The notes: generated by a model not told the origin, from the sequence alone. DNA of 64,000 nucleotides from Pseudomonas guariconensis (GCF_024127895.1 NZ_JAMYBK010000001.1:124001-188000), one strand, 5' to 3'. Positions 44,607 through 53,820 are shown, numbered from the stretch's first letter. Numbers and translations: made by a program.

Positions 44607-46199
44607 TCAATCAACGCTCACGCCCGAGAAGTCGTTGCGTCCGAAAGGGCTGACCTTGAAGTCGACGACCTTGGCGCTGATCGGCTGGTTGACCGTGGAG
44701 TGGGCCACCGGCGTGATCGGCACCTGTTGCTTGAGGCGCTGCTGGGCTTGTTGGTAGAGGGCGGTGCGCTGCTCGCGGTCGGTCACCTGCTTGGCCTGCT
44801 TGACCAGGGTGTCGTACTCCTGGTCGCACCATTGGGAGTAGTTGTTGCTGCCGATGGCGTCGCAGCTGTACAGGGTACCCAGCCAGTTGTCCGGGTCGCC
44901 GTTGTCGCCGGTCCAGCCGATCAGGGCGATGTCGTGTTCGCCGTTCTTCATGCGCTTGAGGTATTCGCCCCACTCGTAGCTGACGATGCGCACCTTCAGG
45001 CCGACCTTGCCCCAGTCGGCCTGGAGCATTTCGGCCATCAGCTTGGCATTGGGGTTGTAGGGGCGCTGCACCGGCATGGCCCACAGGGTGACCTCGGTGC
45101 CTTCCTCGACCCCGGCGGCCTTGAGCAGGGCACGGGCCTTGTCCGGGTCGAAGCCGGCGTCCTCGATGCTGTCGTCGTAGGACCACTGGGTCGGCGGCAT
45201 GGCATTGACCGCCAGTTGCCCAGCTTCTTGGTAGACCGCCTGGACGATCGCCTGCTTGTTCACCGCCATGTCCATGGCCTGGCGTACTTCCAGGCGATCG
45301 AAAGGCGGGTGCTGGGTGTTGTAGGCGATGTAGCCGAGGTTGAAGCCTGGCTTCTGCAGGATCTGCAGCGAGCTGTCGGCCTTCAGGGTCGGCAGGTCGG
45401 CCGGGCGCGGATGGAGGGTGACCTGGCACTCGTTGCGGCGCAGCTTCTGGATGCGTACCGACGGGTCGATGTTGATGGAGAACACCAGGTTGTCGATCTT
45501 CACCTCTTGCTCTGCCCAGTAGTCCTTGTTGCCCTTGTAGCGGATCTGCGAATCCTTCTGGTAGCGCTGGAACACGAAGGGGCCGGTGCCGATGGGTTTC
45601 TGGTTGATGTCGCTGGGCCGACCCTGGGCCAGCAGGTAGTCGGCGTATTCAGCGGAGAGGATCGAGGCGAAGCTCATGGCCAGGTTCTGGATGAATGCGG
45701 CATCGACGGTATTGAGGGTAAAGGTCACGCTCAGCGGGCCGCTCTTCTCGATGTGGGCGATGTTCTTGTCCAGGCCCATGCTGACGAAGTAGGGGAACTC
45801 GGTGGGGTAGGCCTTGCGGAACGGGTGCTGCCTGTCGAGCATGCGCTGGAAGGTGAACAGCACATCGTCGGCGTTGAAGTCGCGGCTTGGCGTGAAGTCC
45901 TTGTTGCCGTGGAACTTCACCCCTTCGCGCAACTGGAAGGTGTAGCGCAGGCCATCCTCGGACACCTGCCAGGCGGTGGCCAGGGCCGGCTGCACGGCGG
46001 TGCCGCCACGCTCGAACTCGACCAGGCGGTTGTAGATGGGCTCGGCGGCGTCGTTGTCGGTGGCACTGGTGTACTGGGCCGTGTCGAAACCGGCCGGGCT
46101 GCCTTCGGAGCAGAACACCAGGTTCTTGGCGAGCAGGGTCGGGGCCTGGGGTAGCAGGCCGAGGCCGAGCAGGGTGGCGAGCAGTGTGGCGTGGCGCAT
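44607..46199 (-). CDS. DppA-family dipeptide-binding protein (second copy)
   Basis: A 530-residue SBP_bac_5 protein with a signal peptide (MRHATLLATLLGLGLLPQAP..). Mature KNLVFCSEGSPAGFDTAQYT is followed by FNADDVLFTFQRMLDRQHPF, KPIGTGPFVFQRYQKDSQIRY and IGWTGDNGDPDNWLGTLYSC. I chose the ATG at 46199. It is clearly paralogous to the copy at 46358-47983 (many shared blocks) and more distant from the one next to dppB. A REP and opdP follow it. It probably widens the peptide range of the single Dpp permease; its ligand is unknown. Confidence 0.92.
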   Translation of the reverse strand: MRHATLLATLLGLGLLPQAPTLLAKNLVFCSEGSPAGFDTAQYTSATDNDAAEPIYNRLVEFERGGTAVQPALATAWQVSEDGLRYTFQLREGVKFHGNKDFTPSRDFNADDVLFTFQRMLDRQHPFRKAYPTEFPYFVSMGLDKNIAHIEKSGPLSVTFTLNTVDAAFIQNLAMSFASILSAEYADYLLAQGRPSDINQKPIGTGPFVFQRYQKDSQIRYKGNKDYWAEQEVKIDNLVFSINIDPSVRIQKLRRNECQVTLHPRPADLPTLKADSSLQILQKPGFNLGYIAYNTQHPPFDRLEVRQAMDMAVNKQAIVQAVYQEAGQLAVNAMPPTQWSYDDSIEDAGFDPDKARALLKAAGVEEGTEVTLWAMPVQRPYNPNAKLMAEMLQADWGKVGLKVRIVSYEWGEYLKRMKNGEHDIALIGWTGDNGDPDNWLGTLYSCDAIGSNNYSQWCDQEYDTLVKQAKQVTDREQRTALYQQAQQRLKQQVPITPVAHSTVNQPISAKVVDFKVSPFGRNDFSGVSVD

Positions 46200-46357
46200 G
46201 GCGAATCCTTGTCCATTGGTTTTCGCCGGCCCAGGTAGCAGGCGCGGCAACAGGAGCCCGACCCGCTGCGGATGGCAGCGGGAGGACGTTTGGTCTGTAG
46301 TGCGTGGGTGGCGCGAGGGGCCGCCGGCCGGTCAGGCCAGCGGCGCAGGGGCTTGCC

Positions 46358-47983
46358 CTATTTCTCCACGCTCACGCCGTAGAAGGAGTTCAGGCCGAAG
46401 GGGCTGATCTTGAAGTCCTTCACCTTGGCGCTCATCGGCTGGTACACGGTGGAGTGGGCGATGGGGGTCAAGGGCACCTGTTCCTTGAGGATGTGCTGGG
46501 CCTTCTGGTACAGCTCGGTGCGCTTGGCCTGGTCGGAGGTCGCCTTGGCTTGCTTGATCAGGTCGTCGTAGGGCTTGTAGCACCACTTGGAGAAGTTGTT
46601 GCCTTCCAGGGCATCGCAGCCGAACAGCACGCCCAGCCAGTTGTCTGGGTCGCCGTTGTCGCCGCTCCAGCCGATCAGCATGGCGCCGTTCTCGCCGCCC
46701 TTGGAGCGCTTGATGTACTCGCCCCACTCGTAGCTGACGATCTTGGCCTTGATGCCGACCTTGGCCCAGTCGGACTGCAGCATCTCGGCCATCAGCTTGG
46801 CATTGGGGTTGTAGGGGCGCTGCACCGGCATGGCCCACAGGGTGATCTCGGTACCGTCCTTGACCCCGGCCTCCTTGAGCAGGGCCTTGGCCTTCTCCGG
46901 GTCGTAGGGGGCGTCCTTGATGCTGGTGTCGTAGGACCACTGGGTCGGTGGCATGGCGTTGACGGCCAGCTGGCCGGCGCCCTGGTACACCGAGTCGATG
47001 ATCTGCTGCTTGTTCACCGCCATGTCCAGGGCCTGGCGCACCTTGAGCTGGGCCATGGGGTTGGGCTCGTTGCTGCCCTTGATCTTGTCCATCACGTTGT
47101 AGGCGATGTAGCCGAGGTTGAAGCCGGCCTGTTCAGGCATCTGCAGCTTCGGGTCTTTTTTCAGCGGCTCGATGTCGGCCGGGCGAGGGAACAGCGTGAC
47201 CTGGCATTCGTTCTTTTTCAGCTTCTGCATGCGCACCGAGGCATCGGTGCTGATGGCGAAGATCAGGTTGTCGATCTTGACGTCCTCGGGTTGCCAGTAG
47301 TCCTTGTTGCCCTTGTAGCGGATCTGCGCGTCCTTCTGGTACTTGCTGAACACGAACGGGCCAGTGCCGATCGGCTTCTGGTTGATGTCGGCGGCCTTGC
47401 CCTGCTTGAGCAACTGGTCGGCGTATTCGGCGGACTGGATCGAGGCGAAGCTCATGGCCAGGTTCTGGATGAAGGCGGCATCGACGTCGTTGAGGACGAA
47501 GCGCACGGTGTGCTCGTCGAGCTTCTCGATACGGGCGATGTTCTTGTCCATGCCCATGTCGGTGAAGTAGGGGAACTCGGTGGGGTAGGCCTTGCGGAAG
47601 GGATGGTCCTTGTCGAGCATGCGGTTGAAGGTGAACAGCACGTCATCGGCGTTGAAGGGACGGGTCGGCTTGAAGTAGTCGGTGGTGTGAAACTTGACGC
47701 CTTCACGTAGGTGGAAGGTGTAGGCCTTGCCATCCTCGGAAACCTCCCAGCGGGTGGCCAGGCCGGGAATGACCGCGGTGCCCCCGCGTTCGAACTGGGT
47801 CAGGCGGTTGAAGATGGTTTCGGCCGAGGCATCGAAGTCGGTTCCGGTGGTGTATTGGCCTGGGTCGAAACCGGCCGGGCTGCCTTCGGAACAGAACACC
47901 AGGTTGGTCGCGGCGAGGGCGGTGGGTGTGCCGGCTAGCAAGCCTGCGCCGACCAGGAACGGAATGACTGCGTGTTTGAGCAT
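46358..47983 (-). CDS. DppA-family dipeptide-binding protein (third copy, operon-first)
   Basis: A 541-residue SBP_bac_5 protein with a signal peptide (MLKHAVIPFLVGAGLLAGTPTALA) and the mature start TNLVFCSEGSPAGFDPGQYT. Blocks FNADDVLFTFNRMLDKDHPF, KPIGTGPFVFSKYQKDAQIRY and GWSGDNGDPDNWLGVLFGC match DppA. It appears to be the first gene of the dpp/opdP operon. The next upstream minus-strand sequence is a 506-base gap with a REPIN, so the operon promoter should lie just beyond 47983. Confidence 0.93.
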   Translation of the reverse strand: MLKHAVIPFLVGAGLLAGTPTALAATNLVFCSEGSPAGFDPGQYTTGTDFDASAETIFNRLTQFERGGTAVIPGLATRWEVSEDGKAYTFHLREGVKFHTTDYFKPTRPFNADDVLFTFNRMLDKDHPFRKAYPTEFPYFTDMGMDKNIARIEKLDEHTVRFVLNDVDAAFIQNLAMSFASIQSAEYADQLLKQGKAADINQKPIGTGPFVFSKYQKDAQIRYKGNKDYWQPEDVKIDNLIFAISTDASVRMQKLKKNECQVTLFPRPADIEPLKKDPKLQMPEQAGFNLGYIAYNVMDKIKGSNEPNPMAQLKVRQALDMAVNKQQIIDSVYQGAGQLAVNAMPPTQWSYDTSIKDAPYDPEKAKALLKEAGVKDGTEITLWAMPVQRPYNPNAKLMAEMLQSDWAKVGIKAKIVSYEWGEYIKRSKGGENGAMLIGWSGDNGDPDNWLGVLFGCDALEGNNFSKWCYKPYDDLIKQAKATSDQAKRTELYQKAQHILKEQVPLTPIAHSTVYQPMSAKVKDFKISPFGLNSFYGVSVEK

Positions 47984-48489
47984 GGTGGCCTCATTGTTGT
48001 CATTTTTCGATTGAGGCGGCCTCGTGAGCCGACCTGGGGATACTTATGCAGGGGGTATTCCCAATGCAACAGGGAGGAGGATAGTTGGCGTCAAAAGTGT
48101 GGTACGGACGTACATGGATGTCGCATTCGTGTAACTTTTTACGAAGTTGAACGTTTGCGTGGCGTGGAAGGGTGAGATTTTCAAGATATTTCGCACTAAA
48201 TGGGGCAAGCGGATGCACCGGTTTAGAGCGTAGGAAACGGCTGAACTGGGTATAGGTTTTCGGCTACAAGGGGGAGGGAGAGAGGGGCGGTTGGGGCTGG
48301 CCGGCCAGGCTTAGGGCCGCTTCGCGCCCCATCGCGGGCAAGCCCGCTCCCACATGATCCTGCAAACCGCATCATTGGCGGTCGATTCGGACCCTGTGGG
48401 AGCGGGCTTGCCCGCGATGGGGCGCGAAGCGGCCCCAAGACAGCTTGCCTGACCGCATTGGGCTTCGCTCCCGAAGCGGCCCTCGGCTA
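47984..48489. other. 506-base intergenic region upstream of the dpp operon
   Basis: The part next to the dpp operon (47984-48250) is AT-richer and should hold its promoter, but I could not fix a convincing -35/-10 pair. The far part (48314-48436) is a REPIN lying just past the 3' end of the SIMPL-domain gene. I see no credible gene in it. Confidence 0.6.
48314..48436. repeat. REPIN with near-perfect long arms
   Basis: The left arm begins gggccgcttcgcgccccatc, continues with gcgggcaagcccgctcccac and ends near 48354. Its reverse complement occupies about 48396-48436, separated by about 40 bases. The roughly 40-base arms match almost perfectly, the most intact REPIN in the window. Confidence 0.85.
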
Positions 48490-49206
48490 TCAGGGCATCT
48501 GCACTTCGATCAAGCCATCCGCGTTCATGCTGACTTCGCTGGTGCCGGCCTCGATGTCCGGTGCTGGTGCCGACTCGTCGGCGATCATGGCCTTGGCGGC
48601 CATCGGTGCGCTGCGCAGGTACGGGCGCGGGTAGCCGCTGCTGTTGAGGTTCAGGCTGACGACCTTGTAGCCCGTGCCGCCGAGCGCCTCGGTAGCCAAT
48701 TGAGCGCGGGCCTTGAAGGCGTTGACGGCATCCTTGAGCAGCGCGTCTTCGCTGGCCTTGCGGGTGGCCGGGGCGATGGAGAAGTCCATGCCGCCCATCT
48801 TCAGGTCCTGCAGCAGTTCACCGGTGAGCTTGGACAGGGCCGGGAAGTCGGCGCTCTCCAGGCGCAGTTCGGCGCGCTCGCGCCAGCCGGTGATCTTCTG
48901 GCCCTTGCTGTCGTAGACCGGGTAGCTGTTGCGGCTGCCCTGGCTGATCTTCACCTCCTTGACCTGGCGAGCCTGTTGCACGGCCTTGTTCATGGTCTCG
49001 GTGATCTGCTTGGCGAGCTTGCCGGGGTCGCTGTTCTGGGCTTCGCTGTACAGGGTCACGACCATCAGGTCGCGCGCCACTTCCTTGCTGACTTCGGCAC
49101 GCAGCGACACTTGGTTGTAGCGCGGTGCCTCGGCCGCCAGCGTGGGCAGGCTGGCGAGCAGGCCACAGGACAGGATCAGGGCTGTGCCGCGACGAGGGAT
49201 TTGCAT
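48490..49206 (-). CDS. Periplasmic SIMPL-domain (DUF541) protein
   Basis: A 238-residue exported protein: signal peptide MQIPRRGTALILSCGLLASL.., then a SIMPL/DUF541 domain (YNQVSLRAEVSKEVARDLMVV, AKQITETMNKAVQQAR, GWRERAELRLESADFPALSKL). I chose the ATG at 49206, which begins the signal peptide. Related proteins (YggE/BP26) form periplasmic oligomers and are linked to oxidative or membrane stress. It is divergent from roxS. In P. aeruginosa a homologue also lies between dpp and roxSR. The function is unknown. Confidence 0.88.
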   Translation of the reverse strand: MQIPRRGTALILSCGLLASLPTLAAEAPRYNQVSLRAEVSKEVARDLMVVTLYSEAQNSDPGKLAKQITETMNKAVQQARQVKEVKISQGSRNSYPVYDSKGQKITGWRERAELRLESADFPALSKLTGELLQDLKMGGMDFSIAPATRKASEDALLKDAVNAFKARAQLATEALGGTGYKVVSLNLNSSGYPRPYLRSAPMAAKAMIADESAPAPDIEAGTSEVSMNADGLIEVQMP

Positions 49207-49415
49207 GTAGGGCTCCTTGGCAATGAAATGCATGGTCCATCAGACCGGAAACAGTGTAGTGGGTTCATGGGGCGACTCCGAGCTTCAATCTCCGAGCGCC
49301 GCGCTTCAAGCTGCAAGCTGGATCCGAGTGTGGCGCTTTGCCGCATCGCTGCAGCGGGGCGCCTGGCTTCGGTATACTCCAGCCGTTTTCCCTGGAGCAC
49401 TCATCAGGAGAGCTC

Positions 49416-50675
49416 ATGCTCGCCGTCGCACATCCGCTGTCCGCCACCCGCCAGAACCTCTGGCGCCTGACCTTCATTCGCATCCTGGTCCTGGCCGCCC
49501 AGGCCGGCTCCGTAGGCGTGGCCTACTGGACCGAACTGCTGCCGCTGCCCTGGTTCTCCCTGGCGGTGACCCTGGCCCTGTCGTCCCTGCTGTGCGCCTT
49601 CACCGCCCTGCGCCTGCGCCTGTCGCTGCCGGTCACCGAGTTCGAATACGCCTTCCAGCTGGCCTGCGACCTGCTGATCCACAGCGCCTTGCTGTATTAC
49701 TCGGGTGGCTCGACCAACCCCTTCGTCTCCTATTACCTGGTGCCCCTGGCGATCGCCGCGGTGACCCTGCCGTGGATCTACTCGCTGGTGCTTTCCGGCA
49801 TCGCCCTGGCGGCCTACAGCCTGCTGCTGGTGCAGTTCTACCCGCTCGAGACCCTGCCGCTGGCGCGGGACAAGATGCAGGTCTACGGCATGTGGTTGAG
49901 CATCGCCCTGGCGGCGGGGGTGATCACCTTCTTCGCCGCGCGCATGGCCGAGGAGCTGCGCCGGCAGGAGCAGTTGCGCGCCGAGCGCCGCGAAGAGAGT
50001 TTGCGTGACGAGCAACTGCTGGCCGTGGCCACCCAGGCTGCCGGGGCGGCCCACGAACTGGGCACGCCGCTGGCGACCATGAGCGTGCTGCTCAACGAGA
50101 TGCGCCAGGACCATACCGACCCGCAGTTGCAGGAAGACCTCATGGTGCTCCAGGACCAGGTCAAATTGTGCAAGGAGACCTTGCAGCAACTGGTGCGTGC
50201 CGCCGAGGCCAACCGGCGCATGAGCGTGGTGGAGCAGGAGGTGACCGTCTGGCTCGACGAGGCGCTCAACCGTTGGCACCTGATGCGTCCGGAGGCCAGC
50301 TACCGTTTCCAGCGCCTGCGCGACGGCGAGGTGCCGCGCCTGACCCCGCCCCCAGACCTGACCCAGGCCCTGCTGAACCTGTTGAACAACGCTGCCGACG
50401 CCTGCCCGGACGACCTGGAGGTACGCCTGGACTGGGACGACCAGGACATCCTCATCAGCATCCGCGACCATGGGCCGGGCGTGCCCGTGGCCATCGCCGA
50501 GGCGATCGGCAAACCTTTCTTTACCACCAAGGGCAAAGGCTTCGGCCTGGGCCTGTTCCTGAGCAAGGCCAGCGTGACGCGTGCTGGCGGCTCGGTGAAA
50601 CTCTATAGTCATGAACAGGGCGGCACCCTTACCGAGCTGCGCCTGCCCCATGGCAAGCGAGGAGATGAACGATGA
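49416..50675 (+). CDS. roxS: Redox-sensing histidine kinase RoxS (RegB/PrrB type)
   Basis: A 419-residue membrane kinase with six hydrophobic helices in residues 20-180. The RegB quinone-site motif GGSTNPFVSYYLVPL lies in the membrane part. The phospho-acceptor His213 is in the RegB-type H-box AAHELGTPLATM. Cys252 (VKLCKETL) matches the position of the redox-active cysteine of RegB. ATP-binding N, G1 and G2 boxes are LLNLLNNAADAC, DHGPGVP and GKGFGLGLFLSK. CAGGAG lies 5 bases before the ATG at 49416. It overlaps roxR by 4 bases. It should sense the quinone/redox state and control terminal oxidases. Confidence 0.93.
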   Translation: MLAVAHPLSATRQNLWRLTFIRILVLAAQAGSVGVAYWTELLPLPWFSLAVTLALSSLLCAFTALRLRLSLPVTEFEYAFQLACDLLIHSALLYYSGGSTNPFVSYYLVPLAIAAVTLPWIYSLVLSGIALAAYSLLLVQFYPLETLPLARDKMQVYGMWLSIALAAGVITFFAARMAEELRRQEQLRAERREESLRDEQLLAVATQAAGAAHELGTPLATMSVLLNEMRQDHTDPQLQEDLMVLQDQVKLCKETLQQLVRAAEANRRMSVVEQEVTVWLDEALNRWHLMRPEASYRFQRLRDGEVPRLTPPPDLTQALLNLLNNAADACPDDLEVRLDWDDQDILISIRDHGPGVPVAIAEAIGKPFFTTKGKGFGLGLFLSKASVTRAGGSVKLYSHEQGGTLTELRLPHGKRGDER

Positions 50676-51232
50676 GCGAAGAAAACCAGGTCGAGGGCGA
50701 AGAGCTGCCACACCTGCTGCTGGTGGACGACGACGCCACCTTCACCCGGGTCATGGCCCGTGCCATGAGCCGTCGCGGTTTCCGCGTGAGCACTGCGTCC
50801 TGCGCCGAAGAGGGGCTGGTGCTGGCCAAGCAGGATGTGCCGGACTACGCGACCCTGGACCTCAAGATGGAAGGCGATTCGGGGTTGGTGCTGTTGCCCA
50901 AGCTGCTGGAGCTGGATCCGGAGATGCGGGTGCTGATCCTCACCGGCTACTCGAGCATCGCCACGGCGGTCGAGGCCATCAAGCGCGGAGCCTGCAACTA
51001 CCTGTGCAAGCCGGCTGACGCGGACGATGTGGTGGCGGCGTTGCTGTCCGAGCATGCGGACCTGGATTCGCTGGTGCCGGAGAACCCGATGTCGGTGGAT
51101 CGGCTGCAGTGGGAACATATCCAGCGGGTGTTGGCCGAGCACGATGGCAATATCTCCGCGACCGCGCGGGCGCTGGGGATGCATCGGCGTACGCTGCAGC
51201 GCAAGTTGCAGAAGCGGCCGGTACGGCGCTGA
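50672..51232 (+). CDS. roxR: Redox response regulator RoxR (RegA/PrrA/ActR type)
   Basis: A 186-residue response regulator. The receiver domain has the acidic pocket Asp19-Asp20-Asp21, phospho-acceptor Asp63 (ATLDLKMEGDSG) and Lys113 (NYLCKPAD). A Fis-type helix-turn-helix ends the protein (NISATARALGMHRRTLQRKL). Size and the Asp63 position equal RegA/PrrA. The start overlaps the roxS stop (ATGA). A GC-rich hairpin follows the stop at 51269-51291. Confidence 0.95.
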   Translation: MSEENQVEGEELPHLLLVDDDATFTRVMARAMSRRGFRVSTASCAEEGLVLAKQDVPDYATLDLKMEGDSGLVLLPKLLELDPEMRVLILTGYSSIATAVEAIKRGACNYLCKPADADDVVAALLSEHADLDSLVPENPMSVDRLQWEHIQRVLAEHDGNISATARALGMHRRTLQRKLQKRPVRR

Positions 51233-51268
51233 AGCCGAGGGTTCGATTCGCGGAGCGTCGGCTGGCTG

Positions 51269-51291
51269 TCGGGGCTGCAAGGCAGCCCCGA
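51269..51291 (+). terminator. Hairpin after roxR
   Basis: TCGGGGCTGC and GCAGCCCCGA form a 10-bp perfect stem with an AAG loop, 36 bases after the roxR stop. No T-run follows. The GGGGCTGC arm is the same as the outer ends of the REPINs here. Confidence 0.5.
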
Positions 51292-51416
51292 TGTGCGCCC
51301 CGCCTGGCTCACCCTGTACCCAGCAGCAAAACCCGAAGAAGTCACAGCAAGATCCCCGCAAAACCTGACAGGTCGCGTATCATTAGCCCCCTAACGGCAA
51401 CCCCTCAGGACCTGCA

Positions 51417-52358
51417 ATGCTCGCCCTCTTCATCCAGACGCTGAACATCACGGCCCCGGTGTTCGCCATGCTGTTCATGGGCGTGCTTCTCAAGCGTATC
51501 CGGCTGATCGACGACAATTTCAACAAGGTCGCCTCGACCTTGGTCTTCAACGTCTGCATGCCGGCCCTGCTGTTCCTCGGCATCTACCACGCCGACCTGG
51601 CCGCCGCGGTCAAGCCTGGGGTCCTCCTGTATTTCGTCGCCGCGACCCTGCTCAGCTTCGCCATTGCCTGGGGCCTGGCGATCTGGCGCTGCCCGCCGGC
51701 CGATCGCGGCATCTATACCCAGGGTGCGTTCCGCGGCAACAACGGGGTGATCGGCCTGGCCCTGGCGGCGAGCCTGTATGGCGACTACGGCATCTCCCTG
51801 GGCGCGGTGCTCGCCGGCCTGGTGATCCTCATGTACAACTCGCTGTCGGTGGTGGTCCTGGCGGTCTACAGCCCGGACCTGAAGTCCGACCCCTGGAGCC
51901 TGTGCAAGAACATCTTCAGCAACCCGTTGATCCTCAGCGTACTGGTGGCCACGCCCATGGCCTACGGCCAGGTGCCACTGCCCAATTGGTTGCTGACATC
52001 CGCCGACTACCTGGCCCAGATGACCCTGCCCCTGGCGCTGATCTGCATCGGTGGCACCCTGTCGCTGGCGGCCTTGCGCGACAGTGGCAAGCTGGCCATC
52101 GACGTCAGCCTGGTGAAGATGGTCTGGCTGCCGCTGTTGGGTACCCTGGGCGCCTGGCTCTGCGGTTTCCGTGGCGCCGAACTGGGCATCCTGTTCCTCT
52201 ACATCGGCAGCCCGACGGCAGCGGCGAGCTACGTCATGGCGCGGGCGGCCAACGGCAATCACCAGTTGGCGGCCTCGATCATCGTGATCACCACGCTTTT
52301 GGCGGCAATCACTACCAATATCGGCATTTTTATCTTGCAGTGGGGCGGATGGATCTAG
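51417..52358 (+). CDS. AEC (auxin efflux carrier) family transporter
   Basis: A 313-residue inner-membrane carrier with ten predicted helices in two five-helix halves. Family features are the opening LFIQTLNITAPVFAMLFMGV, the GAFRGNNGVIGLALAASLYG block around residue 105 and the second-half TLPLALICIGGTLSLAAL. AEC members export organic acids or move malate and similar compounds; the substrate here cannot be told. It lies 54 bases upstream of the AroP-like permease on the same strand. Confidence 0.9.
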   Translation: MLALFIQTLNITAPVFAMLFMGVLLKRIRLIDDNFNKVASTLVFNVCMPALLFLGIYHADLAAAVKPGVLLYFVAATLLSFAIAWGLAIWRCPPADRGIYTQGAFRGNNGVIGLALAASLYGDYGISLGAVLAGLVILMYNSLSVVVLAVYSPDLKSDPWSLCKNIFSNPLILSVLVATPMAYGQVPLPNWLLTSADYLAQMTLPLALICIGGTLSLAALRDSGKLAIDVSLVKMVWLPLLGTLGAWLCGFRGAELGILFLYIGSPTAAASYVMARAANGNHQLAASIIVITTLLAAITTNIGIFILQWGGWI

Positions 52359-52412
52359 ATCCTCGACTGCCGACAACACCAACAACACTGCCTCCTGACC
52401 TGAGGACACTTC

Positions 52413-53777
52413 ATGCAAGACCAGCGTACGCCCGAGCAGTTGCAGCGCGGGCTGAAGAATCGCCATATCCAGCTCATCGCACTGGGTGGCGCCATCGGCA
52501 CCGGGCTGTTCCTGGGTATCGCCCAGACCATCCAGCTGGCCGGCCCGTCCGTCCTGCTGGGCTACGCCGTGGCCGGCCTGATGGCCTTCCTGATCATGCG
52601 CCAGTTGGGCGAGATGGTGGTCGAGGAGCCGGTCGCCGGTAGTTTCAGCCACTTCGCCCACCAATACTGGAGCGAGTTCGCAGGCTTCGTCTCGGGCTGG
52701 AACTACTGGGTGGTGTACGTGCTGGTGGGCATGGCCGAGCTGACCGCGGTCGGCATCTACGTGCAGTACTGGTGGCCGGGCTTCCCCACCTGGGCCACGG
52801 CGGCGATCTTCTTCGTGGTGATCAACGCGATCAACCTGACCCAGGTGAAGGTGTATGGCGAGCTGGAGTTCTGGTTCGCCCTGGTCAAGGTGGTGGCCAT
52901 CGTCAGCATGATCGTCTTCGGTGCCTGGCTGCTGGGCAGTGGCCAGGGCGGGCCGGACGCCAGCGTGGCCAACCTGTGGCAGTACGGTGGCTTCTTCCCG
53001 AATGGCGTCACCGGCTTGATCATGGCCCTGGCGGTGATCATGTTCTCCTTCGGTGGGCTGGAGCTGGTGGGGATCACCGCTGCCGAAGCGGACAACCCGC
53101 GTGTGAGCATCCCGAAGGCCACCAACCAGGTGGTCTACCGCATCCTGATCTTCTACATCGGCGCCCTGGCGGTGCTGCTGTCGCTGTATCCGTGGCAGAA
53201 GGTGGTGCAGGGCGGCAGCCCGTTCGTGATGATCTTCCATGAACTGGACAGCGACCTGGTGGCCACCGTGCTCAATGTCGTGGTGCTTACTGCGGCCTTG
53301 TCGGTCTACAACAGCTGCGTGTACTGCAACAGCCGCATGCTGTTCGGCCTGGCGACCCAGGGCGATGCGCCGCGCCAGTTGCTCAAGGTCAACCGCCGTG
53401 GCGTGCCGCTGGCGGCGCTGGGCGTCTCTGCCGTGGCCACCGGCCTGTGCGTGGTGATCAACTACCTGATGCCGGGCGAAGCCTTCGGCCTGCTGATGGC
53501 CCTGGCGGTGTCGGCGTTGGTGATCAACTGGGCGAGCATCAGCATCACCCACCTGAAGTTCCGCAGGGCCAAGCTGGCGGGGGGCATCGTGCCGTTCTAC
53601 CGCAGCTGGGGGCATCCGCTCACCAACTACTTGTGCCTGGCGTTCATCGCGCTGATCCTGGTGGTGATGTACCTGACGCCGCCGATCCGCATCTCGGTGA
53701 TGTTGATTCCGCTGTGGATCGCGGTGCTGTGGGTGGCGTTTCGTCTGAAGAAGCAGCGCCAGCTCGTCAGGGGCTGA
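52413..53777 (+). CDS. aroP: Amino-acid permease, AroP-like (aromatic amino acids)
   Basis: A 454-residue APC-superfamily permease with twelve helices. From memory it matches E. coli AroP over nearly its whole length, including LKNRHIQLIALGGAIGTGLF, FLIMRQLGEMVVEEPVAGSF, FGGLELVGITAAEADNP and ALSVYNSCVYCNSRMLFGLA. Proton-coupled uptake of phenylalanine, tyrosine or tryptophan is therefore likely. Related PheP, ProY and GabP permeases share some of these blocks, so specificity is not certain. A strong hairpin follows the stop. Confidence 0.88.
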   Translation: MQDQRTPEQLQRGLKNRHIQLIALGGAIGTGLFLGIAQTIQLAGPSVLLGYAVAGLMAFLIMRQLGEMVVEEPVAGSFSHFAHQYWSEFAGFVSGWNYWVVYVLVGMAELTAVGIYVQYWWPGFPTWATAAIFFVVINAINLTQVKVYGELEFWFALVKVVAIVSMIVFGAWLLGSGQGGPDASVANLWQYGGFFPNGVTGLIMALAVIMFSFGGLELVGITAAEADNPRVSIPKATNQVVYRILIFYIGALAVLLSLYPWQKVVQGGSPFVMIFHELDSDLVATVLNVVVLTAALSVYNSCVYCNSRMLFGLATQGDAPRQLLKVNRRGVPLAALGVSAVATGLCVVINYLMPGEAFGLLMALAVSALVINWASISITHLKFRRAKLAGGIVPFYRSWGHPLTNYLCLAFIALILVVMYLTPPIRISVMLIPLWIAVLWVAFRLKKQRQLVRG

Positions 53778-53798
53778 TCTGTTCTTTCACGGTGGAGC

Positions 53799-53820
53799 AT
53801 TCGCGGGCTTGCCCGCGAAT
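53799..53820. terminator. Bidirectional terminator from a REP core
   Basis: ATTCGCGGGC and GCCCGCGAAT form a 10-bp perfect stem with a 2-base loop. It lies 21 bases after the aroP-like stop and 16 bases from the convergent gene's stop. It is a REP core without its partner. Confidence 0.6.

Noticed and set aside
49303..49320. The CTTCAAGCTGCAAGCTG copy upstream of roxS as an operator
   Set aside because: The same motif occurs after der and around prfC, so it is better explained as a dispersed repeat than as a roxSR-specific site.
51405..53615. A 736-codon open frame on the minus strand opposite the AEC and AroP-like genes
   Set aside because: Its composition is dominated by Gln, His, Asp and Arg as in other antisense shadows here, while the plus strand encodes two recognisable transporters.
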